NCBI GenBank assembly: GCA_966211455.1
Contig: CBIHNI010000002.1
Location: 186,001-250,000 of the forward strand
From: 21-14-0-10-47-8 sp966211455
GTDB taxonomy: Bacteria; Bdellovibrionota; Bdellovibrionia; Bdellovibrionales; Bdellovibrionaceae
Reading direction: 5' to 3'
Length of the DNA: 64,000 nucleotides
Shown: positions 44,589 through 53,486 of the stretch, piece after piece
How the letters are laid out: each line of letters begins with the position of its first letter
Position numbering within the stretch: the stretch's first letter is position 1
The notes under the pieces: generated by a model
Database searches by the model: none
What the model was told of the DNA's origin: nothing
The model's input: only the letters and a program-made list of their open reading frames with translations
Translations under genes and position numbers: made by a program

Positions 44589-45956
44589 TCAGGCTGTTTG
44601 CTTGGGTGCCTCTTTGGCGAGATTTGACATCAGGTCATTCTGCTGAGAAAGCGCTTTCCAGATCTGTTTAAAGGTGCCGCTTTGGTAGCTGCCTTCGACT
44701 CGTTGAAGAAACTGGGGCAGGGAAAAGCTTGCGCCATGTTCGATCATACAGTCCAGCAGATCATGGGCCGCGATAAAAACTGAAGAAAGCGGTGTGATCT
44801 GCGCGGCCGTAAGTCCTTGCGGAAAGCCACCGCCGTCGGGTCGTTCGTGATGTTCAAGGATCAAAAAATCCACTTCGCCGGGGAGCTCTTTTAGGTTTTT
44901 AATCAGCGCCACGCTCTGGCGGGGGTGTTCGGCGATGATGCGAATCTGGTCATCTGGTAAAATGCCTTTTGATTTTTCCAATTCGTCGCGCGTCGATATT
45001 TTTGCAAGCTCGGGATCCTGAAAAGAAAAGTCGTGAAACAAAGCCGCCAGCACCAGTTTCTTAAACGTGCTTTCCGAAGGCCATTTCATAATGGTCGCAA
45101 TCGAGCAAGCGATGTTGGCTAGCAGCACACTGTGAGAGGAAATGTAATTTCGTCCCTTCAAATGACTTTGGGACAAGGCGACCGAAAGCTGTGGCGATTG
45201 GCCGACGGCTTTGATCGTCAGCTGAATGTGCTGTCGGGCCAGTTCTTGAACGGTGGGATCGAAACCCATGCGCTCGGCCAGTTCGCGGATCAGGCTGTGC
45301 ACCTCGGCCGCGGTCTCGAGCAGATCTTTTGTTCCTGGCTCGGAATTCAGCACCAGGCGTGCCAAATCGTCGCGGAACTTTCCGACGAATTCGGTGGTCT
45401 CGGACGTTTTGATATAAAGATATCCGACCTTTTTTCGAACCAGATACTTTTCTAGATCCTGCTGTGTAAAGGCAGCCCCACTTTTAAACAGTTTCACAAA
45501 TTTCACGTTTGAAAGGCGAATGTAGATATCGCTATGAAGCGGCATGGTCCGCAGTAAAAGTTCCGGATGAATGCGGCAGTATTCAGAGTTCGCCCGGTTC
45601 TGCAGAATCTGGTGAAAGTTCTGACGGATGATTTGGATCAGCTGATCGGGAACTTCGGATTGCGGAAGGGACGCCAAGACCTTTAGATCCGGATAGGCTT
45701 CTAAAGTTTTACCGACGTTTTCGCCAATGGTGATCAGCGGAATGCTGGCCCCGGTGGAAAGAAGGTACTTGAACAGCTTGTCGGTTTCTGTGTCCGCCGA
45801 GGTCACGATTAAATCCACCGGCTCATCACCCAATAACAGATCCAAAGCCTCTTGCATCCCTTTTACGGCGTGAGCGTGCAAGCTCATTTGGCTTTCAAGG
45901 CAAAAGCGGATCATCTCGAGCGCTTTTTTATCGGGGTGAAGGAGCAATACGTTCAT
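44589..45956 (-). CDS. Receiver-like plus HD-GYP-type phosphohydrolase protein
   Basis: 455 residues from the ATG at 45956. Residues 1-~115 have a receiver-like fold (MNVLLLHPDKKALEMIRFCL, PVDLIVTSAD, IPLITIGE) but the phosphoacceptor position reads TSAD, so it may not be phosphorylated. The C-terminal part is an HD domain (LFHDFSFQD near residue 308, AEHPRQSVALI near 335) with HHERPDGGGFP near 372. HD-GYP enzymes break down cyclic di-GMP; here the GYP reads GFP. A regulatory or altered phosphodiesterase role is likely. A TCTCA dyad motif lies 51 bp upstream of the start. Confidence 0.82.
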   Translation of the reverse strand: MNVLLLHPDKKALEMIRFCLESQMSLHAHAVKGMQEALDLLLGDEPVDLIVTSADTETDKLFKYLLSTGASIPLITIGENVGKTLEAYPDLKVLASLPQSEVPDQLIQIIRQNFHQILQNRANSEYCRIHPELLLRTMPLHSDIYIRLSNVKFVKLFKSGAAFTQQDLEKYLVRKKVGYLYIKTSETTEFVGKFRDDLARLVLNSEPGTKDLLETAAEVHSLIRELAERMGFDPTVQELARQHIQLTIKAVGQSPQLSVALSQSHLKGRNYISSHSVLLANIACSIATIMKWPSESTFKKLVLAALFHDFSFQDPELAKISTRDELEKSKGILPDDQIRIIAEHPRQSVALIKNLKELPGEVDFLILEHHERPDGGGFPQGLTAAQITPLSSVFIAAHDLLDCMIEHGASFSLPQFLQRVEGSYQSGTFKQIWKALSQQNDLMSNLAKEAPKQTA

Positions 45957-46007
45957 GCAAATCCTGTCTTTTCTTATCGGCTTTTTCCGTGGGAACTGTG
46001 CCCATTT

Positions 46008-46023
46008 TCTCAGCCTGAGACGG
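46008..46023 (+). promoter_or_regulatory. TCTCA-N3-TGAGA-CGG dyad motif, site 1
   Basis: TCTCAGCCTGAGACGG, a perfect 5-bp dyad with the CGG extension. It lies between the divergent HD-GYP-like and phosphoesterase genes (starts 45956 and 46168). The same motif recurs at 56391, 56439 and 62447. Confidence 0.5.
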
Positions 46024-46167
46024 GGGGACGGCAAGAAGTAACGATCCTGACAAAATTCAACTGGCCTTGTTTTCGCCGGTTCGCGAAGTGTATCTGAGAG
46101 TCAACAAAAGTTATTTATTTTGACAAATCTCTTGGCGCTTCGGATGCTCTTTTCAGAGGAGAATCCG

Positions 46168-47364
46168 GTGAGACTGAACCTACTTTTTGTGCTTTTCTTT
46201 TCGACCTTATCGCTCATTGCGACTGCCAAAACCTTGAATCTGCAAAAGCTAACGGGACAGGGCGTGCTGGAGATCCAGTACGAATCCCCGAAGATCCGCA
46301 ACGACGGTCCCGCCGATCAGCAGTGGCAACAGGTGAAGGTGAACCGAAAGGTGACCCCGCTTGAAAAATCGAAGTGGAAGAATTTGGCAAAAATCGAAGA
46401 TCTGAAAATCGCCATCATCGGTGATACGGGTTGCCGGCTGAAAGAAAATAAAAAGGGCGAAGGCGAATATCAGGACTGCAAAGATCCCAAGGTCTGGCCT
46501 TTCCATCAGGTCATGAAGCAGGTGATGAAAGAAAAACCTGATCTGATTTTGCACGTGGGTGATTATCATTACCGCGAACACTGCTCGGCGGGGAAAGAAT
46601 GTCAGAAGTACGCACAAGCGGTCGGGTACGGGGTCGAACCCTGGAATCTGGATTTCTTTGAACCGATTGCCGTGACCTACAACAAAACACCCTGGATTTT
46701 GGTGCGTGGAAATCACGAAGACTGCAACCGCGCTTACCTGGGATATTTTCGTCTGATGGCAAACGAAGAGCTTTCGGGTCCCTGTCTGGCCTACGAAGAT
46801 CCGGATTTCGTCGTGTTGAAAGATCTTTTGATTATCAATTTCGATTCGGCTTCGCTGCCGGATGCGATCGATCCAAGCAGTGAAAACGCCAAGATCTGGA
46901 TCGATCGTCTGAAAGAAGTCGAAAAGAAAATCGATGCCAGTGGCATCAAGCATGTCTGGTTGATCACTCACAAACCGATTTACGGTCTGGTGAAATTCAA
47001 TGGCAAGGTCACAACCGTCAGCCCGAATTTCAAAAAATACACGGAAAGCACAAACCTGCTTTCAAAGATCGAGATGATTCTGGCTGGTCACGTGCACGTC
47101 TCGCAAATGATCAAAGCCACTGGAAAGCCCGTGCAGTTTATTCTTGGAAACGGCGGCACCATGCTGGACGATTTTGGTGATTTGACAAAAGATGTGGATC
47201 TAAAAGGCCTGGGGCTTGATCAAATTTTCACCAGCAGTCCGGGATACGGCTACGCGATCTTTCAGCGTTCGGTGACCAAAGCCAAATGGACAATGGAGTT
47301 TAAAACCGAGTCCGGCCAAGTCACCTCGCGCTGTGAAATGGCAAGCACGGTCTCGTGCCGGTGA
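46168..47364 (+). CDS. Secreted calcineurin-like metallophosphoesterase
   Basis: 398 residues. GTG at 46168 is chosen because AGAGGAG lies 6 bp upstream and it opens a signal peptide (RLNLLFVLFFSTLSLIATA). Metal-binding motifs of the family are all visible: IIGDTGCR, HVGDYHYREH, VRGNHEDC, LITHKPIY and LAGHVHVS. Such enzymes hydrolyse phosphomonoesters or diesters with a two-metal centre; the exact substrate is unknown. Several cysteines (GCRLKE, HCSAGKEC, DCNRAY, GPCLAY) suggest disulfides outside the cytoplasm. A TTGACA hexamer at 46120 may belong to its promoter. Confidence 0.87.
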   Translation: MRLNLLFVLFFSTLSLIATAKTLNLQKLTGQGVLEIQYESPKIRNDGPADQQWQQVKVNRKVTPLEKSKWKNLAKIEDLKIAIIGDTGCRLKENKKGEGEYQDCKDPKVWPFHQVMKQVMKEKPDLILHVGDYHYREHCSAGKECQKYAQAVGYGVEPWNLDFFEPIAVTYNKTPWILVRGNHEDCNRAYLGYFRLMANEELSGPCLAYEDPDFVVLKDLLIINFDSASLPDAIDPSSENAKIWIDRLKEVEKKIDASGIKHVWLITHKPIYGLVKFNGKVTTVSPNFKKYTESTNLLSKIEMILAGHVHVSQMIKATGKPVQFILGNGGTMLDDFGDLTKDVDLKGLGLDQIFTSSPGYGYAIFQRSVTKAKWTMEFKTESGQVTSRCEMASTVSCR

Positions 47365-47398
47365 TGAGATGTTTTCGAAAATACCACTCTTCCTGCGA

Positions 47399-47416
47399 GG
47401 CCTTGGGGCGAAGGAC
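47399..47416. repeat. Dispersed GGCC repeat copy (related to 36970)
   Basis: GGCCTTGGGGCGAAGGAC resembles the inverted units at 36981-37008 (GGCCTCGGGGTGAA, GGCCTCGGAGCGAA). It is in the gap between convergent genes. Confidence 0.35.
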
Positions 47417-47475
47417 GGTATATTGGTCAACTGCCCATTATACCGGTCTTGATAAAAAGGTGTCTTAGATCAATT

Positions 47476-47507
47476 CCGGTAAACCGGCAGAACCGACGGT
47501 TTACCGG
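47476..47507. repeat. Long palindrome between convergent genes
   Basis: Perfect 11-bp inverted repeat CCGGTAAACCG / CGGTTTACCGG with a 10-nt loop, each arm linked to a CCGGCAG repeat. It lies between the ends of the phosphoesterase and outer membrane protein genes. It could end both transcripts or be a REP-like target of the RAYTs. No T-run on either side. Confidence 0.6.
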
Positions 47508-47593
47508 CAGGGGGCACCAGGCAGGACGTCATTTCTCCGAATGGCTCGGGATGAAGGCCTCTCAAGCAAAGCAAATCAAATAAAACAGCGCTT

Positions 47594-48523
47594 CTAAAAG
47601 CTTCCGGTTACCGAGAGATTCGCAAAGTACTCGGTCGACACCACGACGTGGTCATAGTTGTAACTGTCTTGCGCAAGTGGGACTCCGGCTTCCAGGGCGA
47701 TGGCGACCGGGCCCACGGATTTTGCGTATTTCACGGCGGCTGAAAGATCCCAGTTGATTTGGGCCGAGTGGTAGAAGCGGGTCCATGGGTTTTCGCCCAA
47801 GGTGTCGTCGACCCCGTTGATGGCGTCTTTGTGTTTGTAGTATCCGACCAGTCGTGGGGTCACGCCAAATGAAGTGTTGTAATCAAGCCATGCATCCAAG
47901 CGGTACAGGCTTCCCAAGCTGTAGCCGTTGGCGTTTCGGCCGTTACGAAAAATTCCGGTCAGATGGCCACCTGACTGCACGGGACCTAGAAAGTACATGC
48001 CGGTGAGGCCCGTGACGGTGTCGACCGTGCCGGATCCATCTTGCATATTGTAAGCGTAATTGGCTTTGGGATTGGCCGCGTTCTTTTGATTGATGTTTCC
48101 AGTTGGCAAAGAAAAACCGATATCCACGAGCCACAAAGATTCTGCCGAGGCTGAGATCGGAGTGATTGCCGAAACAAAGGTGTCACCCAAACCTTTGGTG
48201 CGGTCTTTGTACATGGTACCGAACATTTTGGTTTCGACATAATTATCCAGATACTGGGTCAGCACCATCAAGGTCCACGAAGGGCTTGCCTGGTACTGAA
48301 GCGAGAACAGCTGCATCTGCAAAGTGCTGTCGGCGAATTCGTATTCGGCTTCGTTCGAAGCGCGCGTGCCTTGAAAGTTGTAATAGTACGATGTCACGTT
48401 CGCTTTCCATTTTGCTGGGGCCGAAGAGGGTGCTTCGGTTTTGACTGCGGTTTGCAGTTCTTCTTGCGCGAAAAGGTGAATTGAAAAAAGGAGGGTGGTG
48501 GCGAATAGAAAAATTGTTTTCAT
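47594..48523 (-). CDS. Outer-membrane beta-barrel protein
   Basis: 309 residues from the ATG at 48523, with a signal peptide (MKTIFLFATTLLFSIHLFA). Regular amphipathic strands with aromatic ends (WKANVTSYYYNFQG, LWLVDIGFSLPTGN, LDAWLDYNTSFGVTPRLVGYY) and a final strand ending ANLSVTGSF with terminal phenylalanine are typical of barrel proteins recognised by the BAM complex. It resembles the transporter-like MetA-pathway/phenol-degradation barrels in its GFSLPTGN pattern. The solute is unknown. A TAGAGCA-N2-TGCTCTA palindrome lies 69 bp upstream. Confidence 0.78.
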   Translation of the reverse strand: MKTIFLFATTLLFSIHLFAQEELQTAVKTEAPSSAPAKWKANVTSYYYNFQGTRASNEAEYEFADSTLQMQLFSLQYQASPSWTLMVLTQYLDNYVETKMFGTMYKDRTKGLGDTFVSAITPISASAESLWLVDIGFSLPTGNINQKNAANPKANYAYNMQDGSGTVDTVTGLTGMYFLGPVQSGGHLTGIFRNGRNANGYSLGSLYRLDAWLDYNTSFGVTPRLVGYYKHKDAINGVDDTLGENPWTRFYHSAQINWDLSAAVKYAKSVGPVAIALEAGVPLAQDSYNYDHVVVSTEYFANLSVTGSF

Positions 48524-48591
48524 GCGCGCGACCCTAATTGAGGGAAAACTGGAATGACAACTCAATTCTGAGAAATAACTGAAAATTAAAA

Positions 48592-48607
48592 TAGAGCAAG
48601 TGCTCTA
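48592..48607. promoter_or_regulatory. TAGAGC...GCTCTA palindrome, copy 1
   Basis: TAGAGCAAGTGCTCTA, a perfect 7-bp dyad with a 2-bp centre in the gap between the antiporter end and the outer membrane protein start. A near copy (ATAGAGCGTGCTCTAT) lies before the secreted gene at 57201. Operator or small hairpin. Confidence 0.35.
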
Positions 48608-48616
48608 AATGGCGCT

Positions 48617-50839
48617 TTATTTGCGATGGAGCGCGCGAAGTTTTTGGCCGTCACCCACGATCCATAACAGGTCGCCGTTTTGGATTTGCATGTGTGAATC
48701 GGGATTTAGAATGCGGCGGCCGGCGCGCTCGACACCGACCACAAGACCCAATGTTTTTTCGCGGATGCCTGAATCACGAATCGTTTTGTGAATAAAGGAC
48801 GAGTTCTCGGTGACCAGGTACTGATCCAGCACAAAGCTTGTTGGATTGATCGGATCGGCAACAACCGGGACGTAGAACGTGGTCAGGAAATTTTCGAACT
48901 CGGCCAATTGGTCATCGGTGCCGATGACGCTGACCCGGTCGTAAGGCATCAGCATTTCGTCACGATTGGGGGCGGGGATGTGGCGATCGCCCCGTTGGAT
49001 CATCGCGATGATCACGCCAAAATTTTCACGCAGACGCAGGTTCGCCAAGTTTTTACCGACACATTCCGCCTCGGGATGGATTTCGTACTCGCTTAAATGC
49101 GCATCCCACGGGGCCAGGGCGGGTGGCGGAGTCGATTGTGGCGTGCGATCGTCGATCTGTCGCAGAAATCTTTTTTCAAGCCAGGTGTAGATCGGGCCCA
49201 AGAAGCGAAAGATCGAAATCGAGATGCCGGTGAAAATCAAAAACGCGGTGGCGGCCACGACCTTGGCTGAAACATACTGACTGAGAAGCACGGCCAGCAG
49301 CAGTTGCGCAAGACCCAGCCGCGCTAAGAAGAACATGCGCCGGGTGCGCTCGCTCCAATCCCAAATCAAAGCGCGGATCGCTTTGTCTTGCGAGTGCGAA
49401 AAGACCATTCCCCAGATAAAGGGGCTTGCCAGCAAGAGCGCAATCACAAGCGTTAAAAGATGCGCCCACTCGCCCGTTTCCGGCTGCAGCTCGACGATCG
49501 GGTACAGGAACCGCGAAGCGATCAGGAAGATCGCCATGACCAAGACGGCGTTACTTAATATTTTTAAACTGTAACTGCGAATCAAAGCCTGCCATTCGGG
49601 ACGGGCGCGCACGATATAAGAAAATTGCAGGTAACGGCCCAAAAAGCTTTGCACGCGCACCGGAATCATTTTTTCAATGCCGGTAGATAAAGTTTCGCGC
49701 GAGCGGATCAGGTAAGGTGTCGTGAAAGTGGTGATCGCTGAAACCGCGACGATAATCGAATAAAGCGATTCGTCGGTTACTTTAAGACTCATCCCAAGGC
49801 CCGCGATGATAAACGAGAACTCGCCGATTTGCGCCAGGCTGATTCCGGCCGGGATGGCGGTCTGGATATTTTGTCCGGCTAAAAGGCCACCGATCACCGC
49901 GTAATAAATCTTTCCGATGATCACGACCACGGTGAAAAGTAAGATGAGCCAGAAATGGTTTTGCAAGGCTTCGGGGTTGATCATCATCCCGACCGAGACA
50001 AAGAAAATCGCCGAAAATAAATCCTTCACCGGCTGAAAGATGCGCTCAATTTTTTCTTTTTCGTCCGTTTCGGCCAAGATCGAGCCCATAATAAAGGCCC
50101 CTAGAGCTGACGAGAATCCGACATGGTTGGCTGCAACCACCATCAAAAGACACATCGACATGGCCAGAATTAAAAGGGACTCGTCGGAAAGATGCTTTCG
50201 CATGGCGCGAAGGGCCCAGGGCACCATGAAAAGTCCAACGATCAGCCACAGTGCCAGGTAAAAAATCAATTTTCCCGTTGTCCACATCAGCTCGGCGCCG
50301 TGAAACTGTCGGGAAAGGCCGATGGTCGTCAGAAGAACGATCAAAAGAATCGCCATCAAATCTTCAACGATCAGGATGCCAAAAACCAACTGCGCGAATT
50401 TCTTTCCTTTTAATTTAAACTCGTCGAAGGCTTTATAGATGATGGTCGTCGACGAGATGGAAAACATCGCACCCAGGAAGAAACTTTCTAAGTCGTTCCA
50501 ACCTAAAAGCTCGCCGATCAAAAAACCCATCAAGCACATGGCGACCAGCTGGAAGATGCCGGCAATCAAGACGGTTGAACCCAATCGCGCCAGTTTTCGG
50601 AAACTGAATTCGATCCCCAGGGCAAAAAGCATAAAGATCAAGCCCATCTCGGCCCAAACCTGAATGCTTTCCATTTCGGTCACGGTCGGGAAAAGGTGGG
50701 TGTGCGGTCCAACCAAAAGACCCGCCACCATGTAGCCCAAAATCACGGGCTGTTTGAGCTTCTTAAACAGAAGGCTTGTGATCGCCGCAGTGACCAGGAT
50801 AATCGCAAGATCTTGAATGAGCGGCGCCAAGTGATTCAT
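48617..50839 (-). CDS. CPA2-family cation:proton antiporter with two RCK_C domains
   Basis: 740 residues. The first ~390 residues are the Kef/CPA2 exchanger (QPVILGYMVAGLLVGPH, FALGIEFSFRKL, SSALGAFIMGSILAET, AGISLAQIGEFSFIIAGLG). Then come about four extra transmembrane helices (residues ~420-560), unusual compared with KefB/KefC. The C-terminus has two TrkA-C (RCK_C) domains (about 590-660 and 670-740) but no NAD-binding RCK_N. It probably exchanges K+ or Na+ for H+ at the inner membrane, gated by a ligand other than NAD. It is monocistronic and divergent from mutS. Confidence 0.87.
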   Translation of the reverse strand: MNHLAPLIQDLAIILVTAAITSLLFKKLKQPVILGYMVAGLLVGPHTHLFPTVTEMESIQVWAEMGLIFMLFALGIEFSFRKLARLGSTVLIAGIFQLVAMCLMGFLIGELLGWNDLESFFLGAMFSISSTTIIYKAFDEFKLKGKKFAQLVFGILIVEDLMAILLIVLLTTIGLSRQFHGAELMWTTGKLIFYLALWLIVGLFMVPWALRAMRKHLSDESLLILAMSMCLLMVVAANHVGFSSALGAFIMGSILAETDEKEKIERIFQPVKDLFSAIFFVSVGMMINPEALQNHFWLILLFTVVVIIGKIYYAVIGGLLAGQNIQTAIPAGISLAQIGEFSFIIAGLGMSLKVTDESLYSIIVAVSAITTFTTPYLIRSRETLSTGIEKMIPVRVQSFLGRYLQFSYIVRARPEWQALIRSYSLKILSNAVLVMAIFLIASRFLYPIVELQPETGEWAHLLTLVIALLLASPFIWGMVFSHSQDKAIRALIWDWSERTRRMFFLARLGLAQLLLAVLLSQYVSAKVVAATAFLIFTGISISIFRFLGPIYTWLEKRFLRQIDDRTPQSTPPPALAPWDAHLSEYEIHPEAECVGKNLANLRLRENFGVIIAMIQRGDRHIPAPNRDEMLMPYDRVSVIGTDDQLAEFENFLTTFYVPVVADPINPTSFVLDQYLVTENSSFIHKTIRDSGIREKTLGLVVGVERAGRRILNPDSHMQIQNGDLLWIVGDGQKLRALHRK

Positions 50840-50987
50840 AAGTTATTAAAACTCGGAATCCTGAATCTTTTCAAGGTGAATACCAGCTTTTTGAATCTGC
50901 TTAAATTGCTGGCAATAGCTCGATGCATTAGCAATCTGTGATGGGAGTTTTGTTGACCCCAATCCGGATCTGAATTTAGGTCATGGG

Positions 50988-53486
50988 ATGACTCCATTGA
51001 TGCGCCAATACTGGGATATTAAAGCCGCCCATGAAGACAAAATTCTTTTGTTTCGCATGGGTGATTTTTTCGAAATGTTCTTTGACGACGCCAAACGTGC
51101 GGCCCCGATTTTAGGAATCGCGCTGACGCAAAGAAATAAAAAATCCGAAGATGAAACCCCGATGTGCGGGATGCCTCATCACTCGATCGCGGGGCCCATC
51201 AATAAACTTTTGAAACAGGGTCTGAAGGTCGCAATCTGTGATCAGATCGAAGATCCAAAAACGGCGAAGGGAATCGTCAAACGTGCGGTCACGCGCGTGC
51301 TGACGCCGGGGATGGTTTACGACCCGGAAACGCTCGAGCAAACGCAAAGCAATTACCTGGCTTGTCTGGAAGGTCAGGTTTTAGCCTGTGTTGAGACCAG
51401 CACCGGTGAAGGTTTTTATTTCGATGATTTGCAGCCAGCCGATATCAAACGCTTGTTGGGACTTTTGCCGATTGCCGAGCTTGTGATGTCACCGGAAGCC
51501 GAAAGTGCGCCTTTTCATGGTCTGGTCAGTCGTCACCCCAATTTGGCGCTGGCGAAATCTTCGGAACCTGCGGCCGTTTTAAGAATTCTTTCTTATATCG
51601 AAAGTCTGGGCGGGGCGGAAACTTTGCAAACGCTGAAAGCTTTCGAAAAGCGTTCCTTGCATCATCGCTTGGATCTTTCGCCCGTGGTGCTTCGTCATCT
51701 GGAGGTTTTCTCGACCTATAAGGGTGAAGGTATCGGCAGTCTTTTTGAAGCCATCGATCGCACCAAAACTTCGGGCGGGGCGCGCGCGCTTCGACAGTGG
51801 CTTTTGTTCCCGCTCACGAGCCCTTCTGAAATTCGCGATCGGCAAAATAAAATCCAGACCTGGGTTCAAGATCCGGGAAAATTAAAAGCCCTGCGCGAAG
51901 TACTGGCACAAATGGGAGATATCGAGCGCAGGCTGGGTAAAATCTCTCAGCCCCAGTGCAATGGTCGCGATCTTCTGGCTTTGGCCGCCTCGATCGAAGC
52001 GGGTCTTTCGGCTTTGGAAATCGCGGGCCTTGCCACCGAGTTCGGGCATCTGCGGACATTGAGCGAAGAGATCAGCCGCACGTTGGTCGAAGATCCGCCT
52101 TTGCAAATTCGTCAGGGGCATTTGATTCAAAAAGGCTACTCGCCGGTTTTGGATGAGCTCATCACCCTTTCAACTGACAGCCAAAGTTTGCTGGCGCAAA
52201 TGGAAGCGCGTGAAAAAGAGCAGACCGGAATTTCAAGTCTGAAGATTCGCTACAATAACGTCTTTGGTTATTACATCGAAGTCACCAACACGCATGCCGA
52301 CAAAGTGCCCAAGCATTACATGCGAAAGCAAACTTTAACCAATGCCGAGCGCTACACGACGGATGAACTGGTCGAGCTCGAGAAAAAAGTTCTCTCGGCA
52401 CAAAGTAAACGGGCGGATCTTGAGTACGAAATTTTCGAAGCGCTTCGGAAGCAAGCGCTGAACCTGGCGCCCGGGCTTTCGAATCTTGCCACCGCTTGTG
52501 GCGAGCTGGATGTGGTGGCGGCGCTTGCGTGGCTTGCGATCGAGCGCCGGTATGTGCGCCCTGAATTCACGGCCGATGGCAGTTTGGAAATCAAAGCCAG
52601 CCGTCATCCGGTGGTCGAGCAGACGGTGAAAAAACAATTTGTCGCAAACGACTTGCATTTGTCAGCCAAGGGTTGCTTGCTTTTAACCGGTCCCAATATG
52701 GCCGGTAAATCCACGCTGATGCGACAAGTGGCGCTGACCGCGATGCTGGCGCAAATCGGATCTTTCGTACCAGCGGACAGCGCGAAGCTTCCGATCTTTG
52801 ATCATATTTTCACCCGCATCGGGGCCAGCGACCAGTTGTCAGAGGGACTTTCCACTTTCATGGTCGAGATGACCGAAACGGCCGAGATGTTAAAGAAAAG
52901 CACCAAGTCTTCGCTTTTGATTTTGGATGAGATCGGGCGCGGCACCAGTACTTTTGACGGCATGTCTTTGGCGCAAGCGATTTTGGAGTACCTTTTGATG
53001 AATAAGGGCGCGATGACTTTCTTTGCGACCCACTATCACGAGCTGACATCGCTTGAGGAAAAATATCCGCAGCTGAAAAACGCGCATATGACCGTGCTGG
53101 AAAAAGCGGGCGAGATCCGTTTCCTGCACACCTTGAAACTGGGGCCTGCGCAGAAATCATACGGGATCCAGGTGGCAAGACTTGCGGGTCTGCCGTCTGA
53201 AATCACCGAGCGCGCGTCAGGTTTGTTGAAAGGTCTCGAGAATAAATCGTCGCGGGGCGCAGGAGGTGTTGCGGCGGCAAGCGGCGCGCAGCTGAGCCTG
53301 ATGGACGCGATGATGATGCAGACCGAGTCCTCCATCGCTGTGGGACCAAGTGACGAGCTGAAGGTCGTGCTGAAAACGTTGCGAGATTATCCACTTTCGA
53401 CCCAAACGCCGATCGAGGCGATGAATCAGATTGCAAAATGGCAAGAAGCACTCAAGGTTTCTCCGGAAACCGACATGCTTTCCTAA
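50988..53486 (+). CDS. mutS: DNA mismatch repair protein MutS
   Basis: Recognises mismatches and starts mismatch repair. 832 residues. The mismatch-reading wedge GDFFEMFFDDA (Phe-X-Glu) is near residue 26, connector and core domains follow, and the ATPase has Walker A GPNMAGKSTLMRQ (~residue 570), Walker B LLILDEIGRGTSTFDG and FFATHYHEL. The C-terminal helix-turn-helix and dimer tail (SYGIQVARLAGLPSEITERA) are present. Start ATG at 50988, giving the usual MTPLMRQYWDIKAAHED. The 3' end overlaps glnD by 49 bp, an odd pairing of repair and nitrogen-control genes. Confidence 0.96.
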   Translation: MTPLMRQYWDIKAAHEDKILLFRMGDFFEMFFDDAKRAAPILGIALTQRNKKSEDETPMCGMPHHSIAGPINKLLKQGLKVAICDQIEDPKTAKGIVKRAVTRVLTPGMVYDPETLEQTQSNYLACLEGQVLACVETSTGEGFYFDDLQPADIKRLLGLLPIAELVMSPEAESAPFHGLVSRHPNLALAKSSEPAAVLRILSYIESLGGAETLQTLKAFEKRSLHHRLDLSPVVLRHLEVFSTYKGEGIGSLFEAIDRTKTSGGARALRQWLLFPLTSPSEIRDRQNKIQTWVQDPGKLKALREVLAQMGDIERRLGKISQPQCNGRDLLALAASIEAGLSALEIAGLATEFGHLRTLSEEISRTLVEDPPLQIRQGHLIQKGYSPVLDELITLSTDSQSLLAQMEAREKEQTGISSLKIRYNNVFGYYIEVTNTHADKVPKHYMRKQTLTNAERYTTDELVELEKKVLSAQSKRADLEYEIFEALRKQALNLAPGLSNLATACGELDVVAALAWLAIERRYVRPEFTADGSLEIKASRHPVVEQTVKKQFVANDLHLSAKGCLLLTGPNMAGKSTLMRQVALTAMLAQIGSFVPADSAKLPIFDHIFTRIGASDQLSEGLSTFMVEMTETAEMLKKSTKSSLLILDEIGRGTSTFDGMSLAQAILEYLLMNKGAMTFFATHYHELTSLEEKYPQLKNAHMTVLEKAGEIRFLHTLKLGPAQKSYGIQVARLAGLPSEITERASGLLKGLENKSSRGAGGVAAASGAQLSLMDAMMMQTESSIAVGPSDELKVVLKTLRDYPLSTQTPIEAMNQIAKWQEALKVSPETDMLS

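Noticed and set aside
46120..46148. TTGACA-N17-GATGCT as the promoter of the phosphoesterase
   Set aside because: The -10 part matches in only three positions, and the implied transcription start would fall at the ribosome binding site. Not called as a feature.
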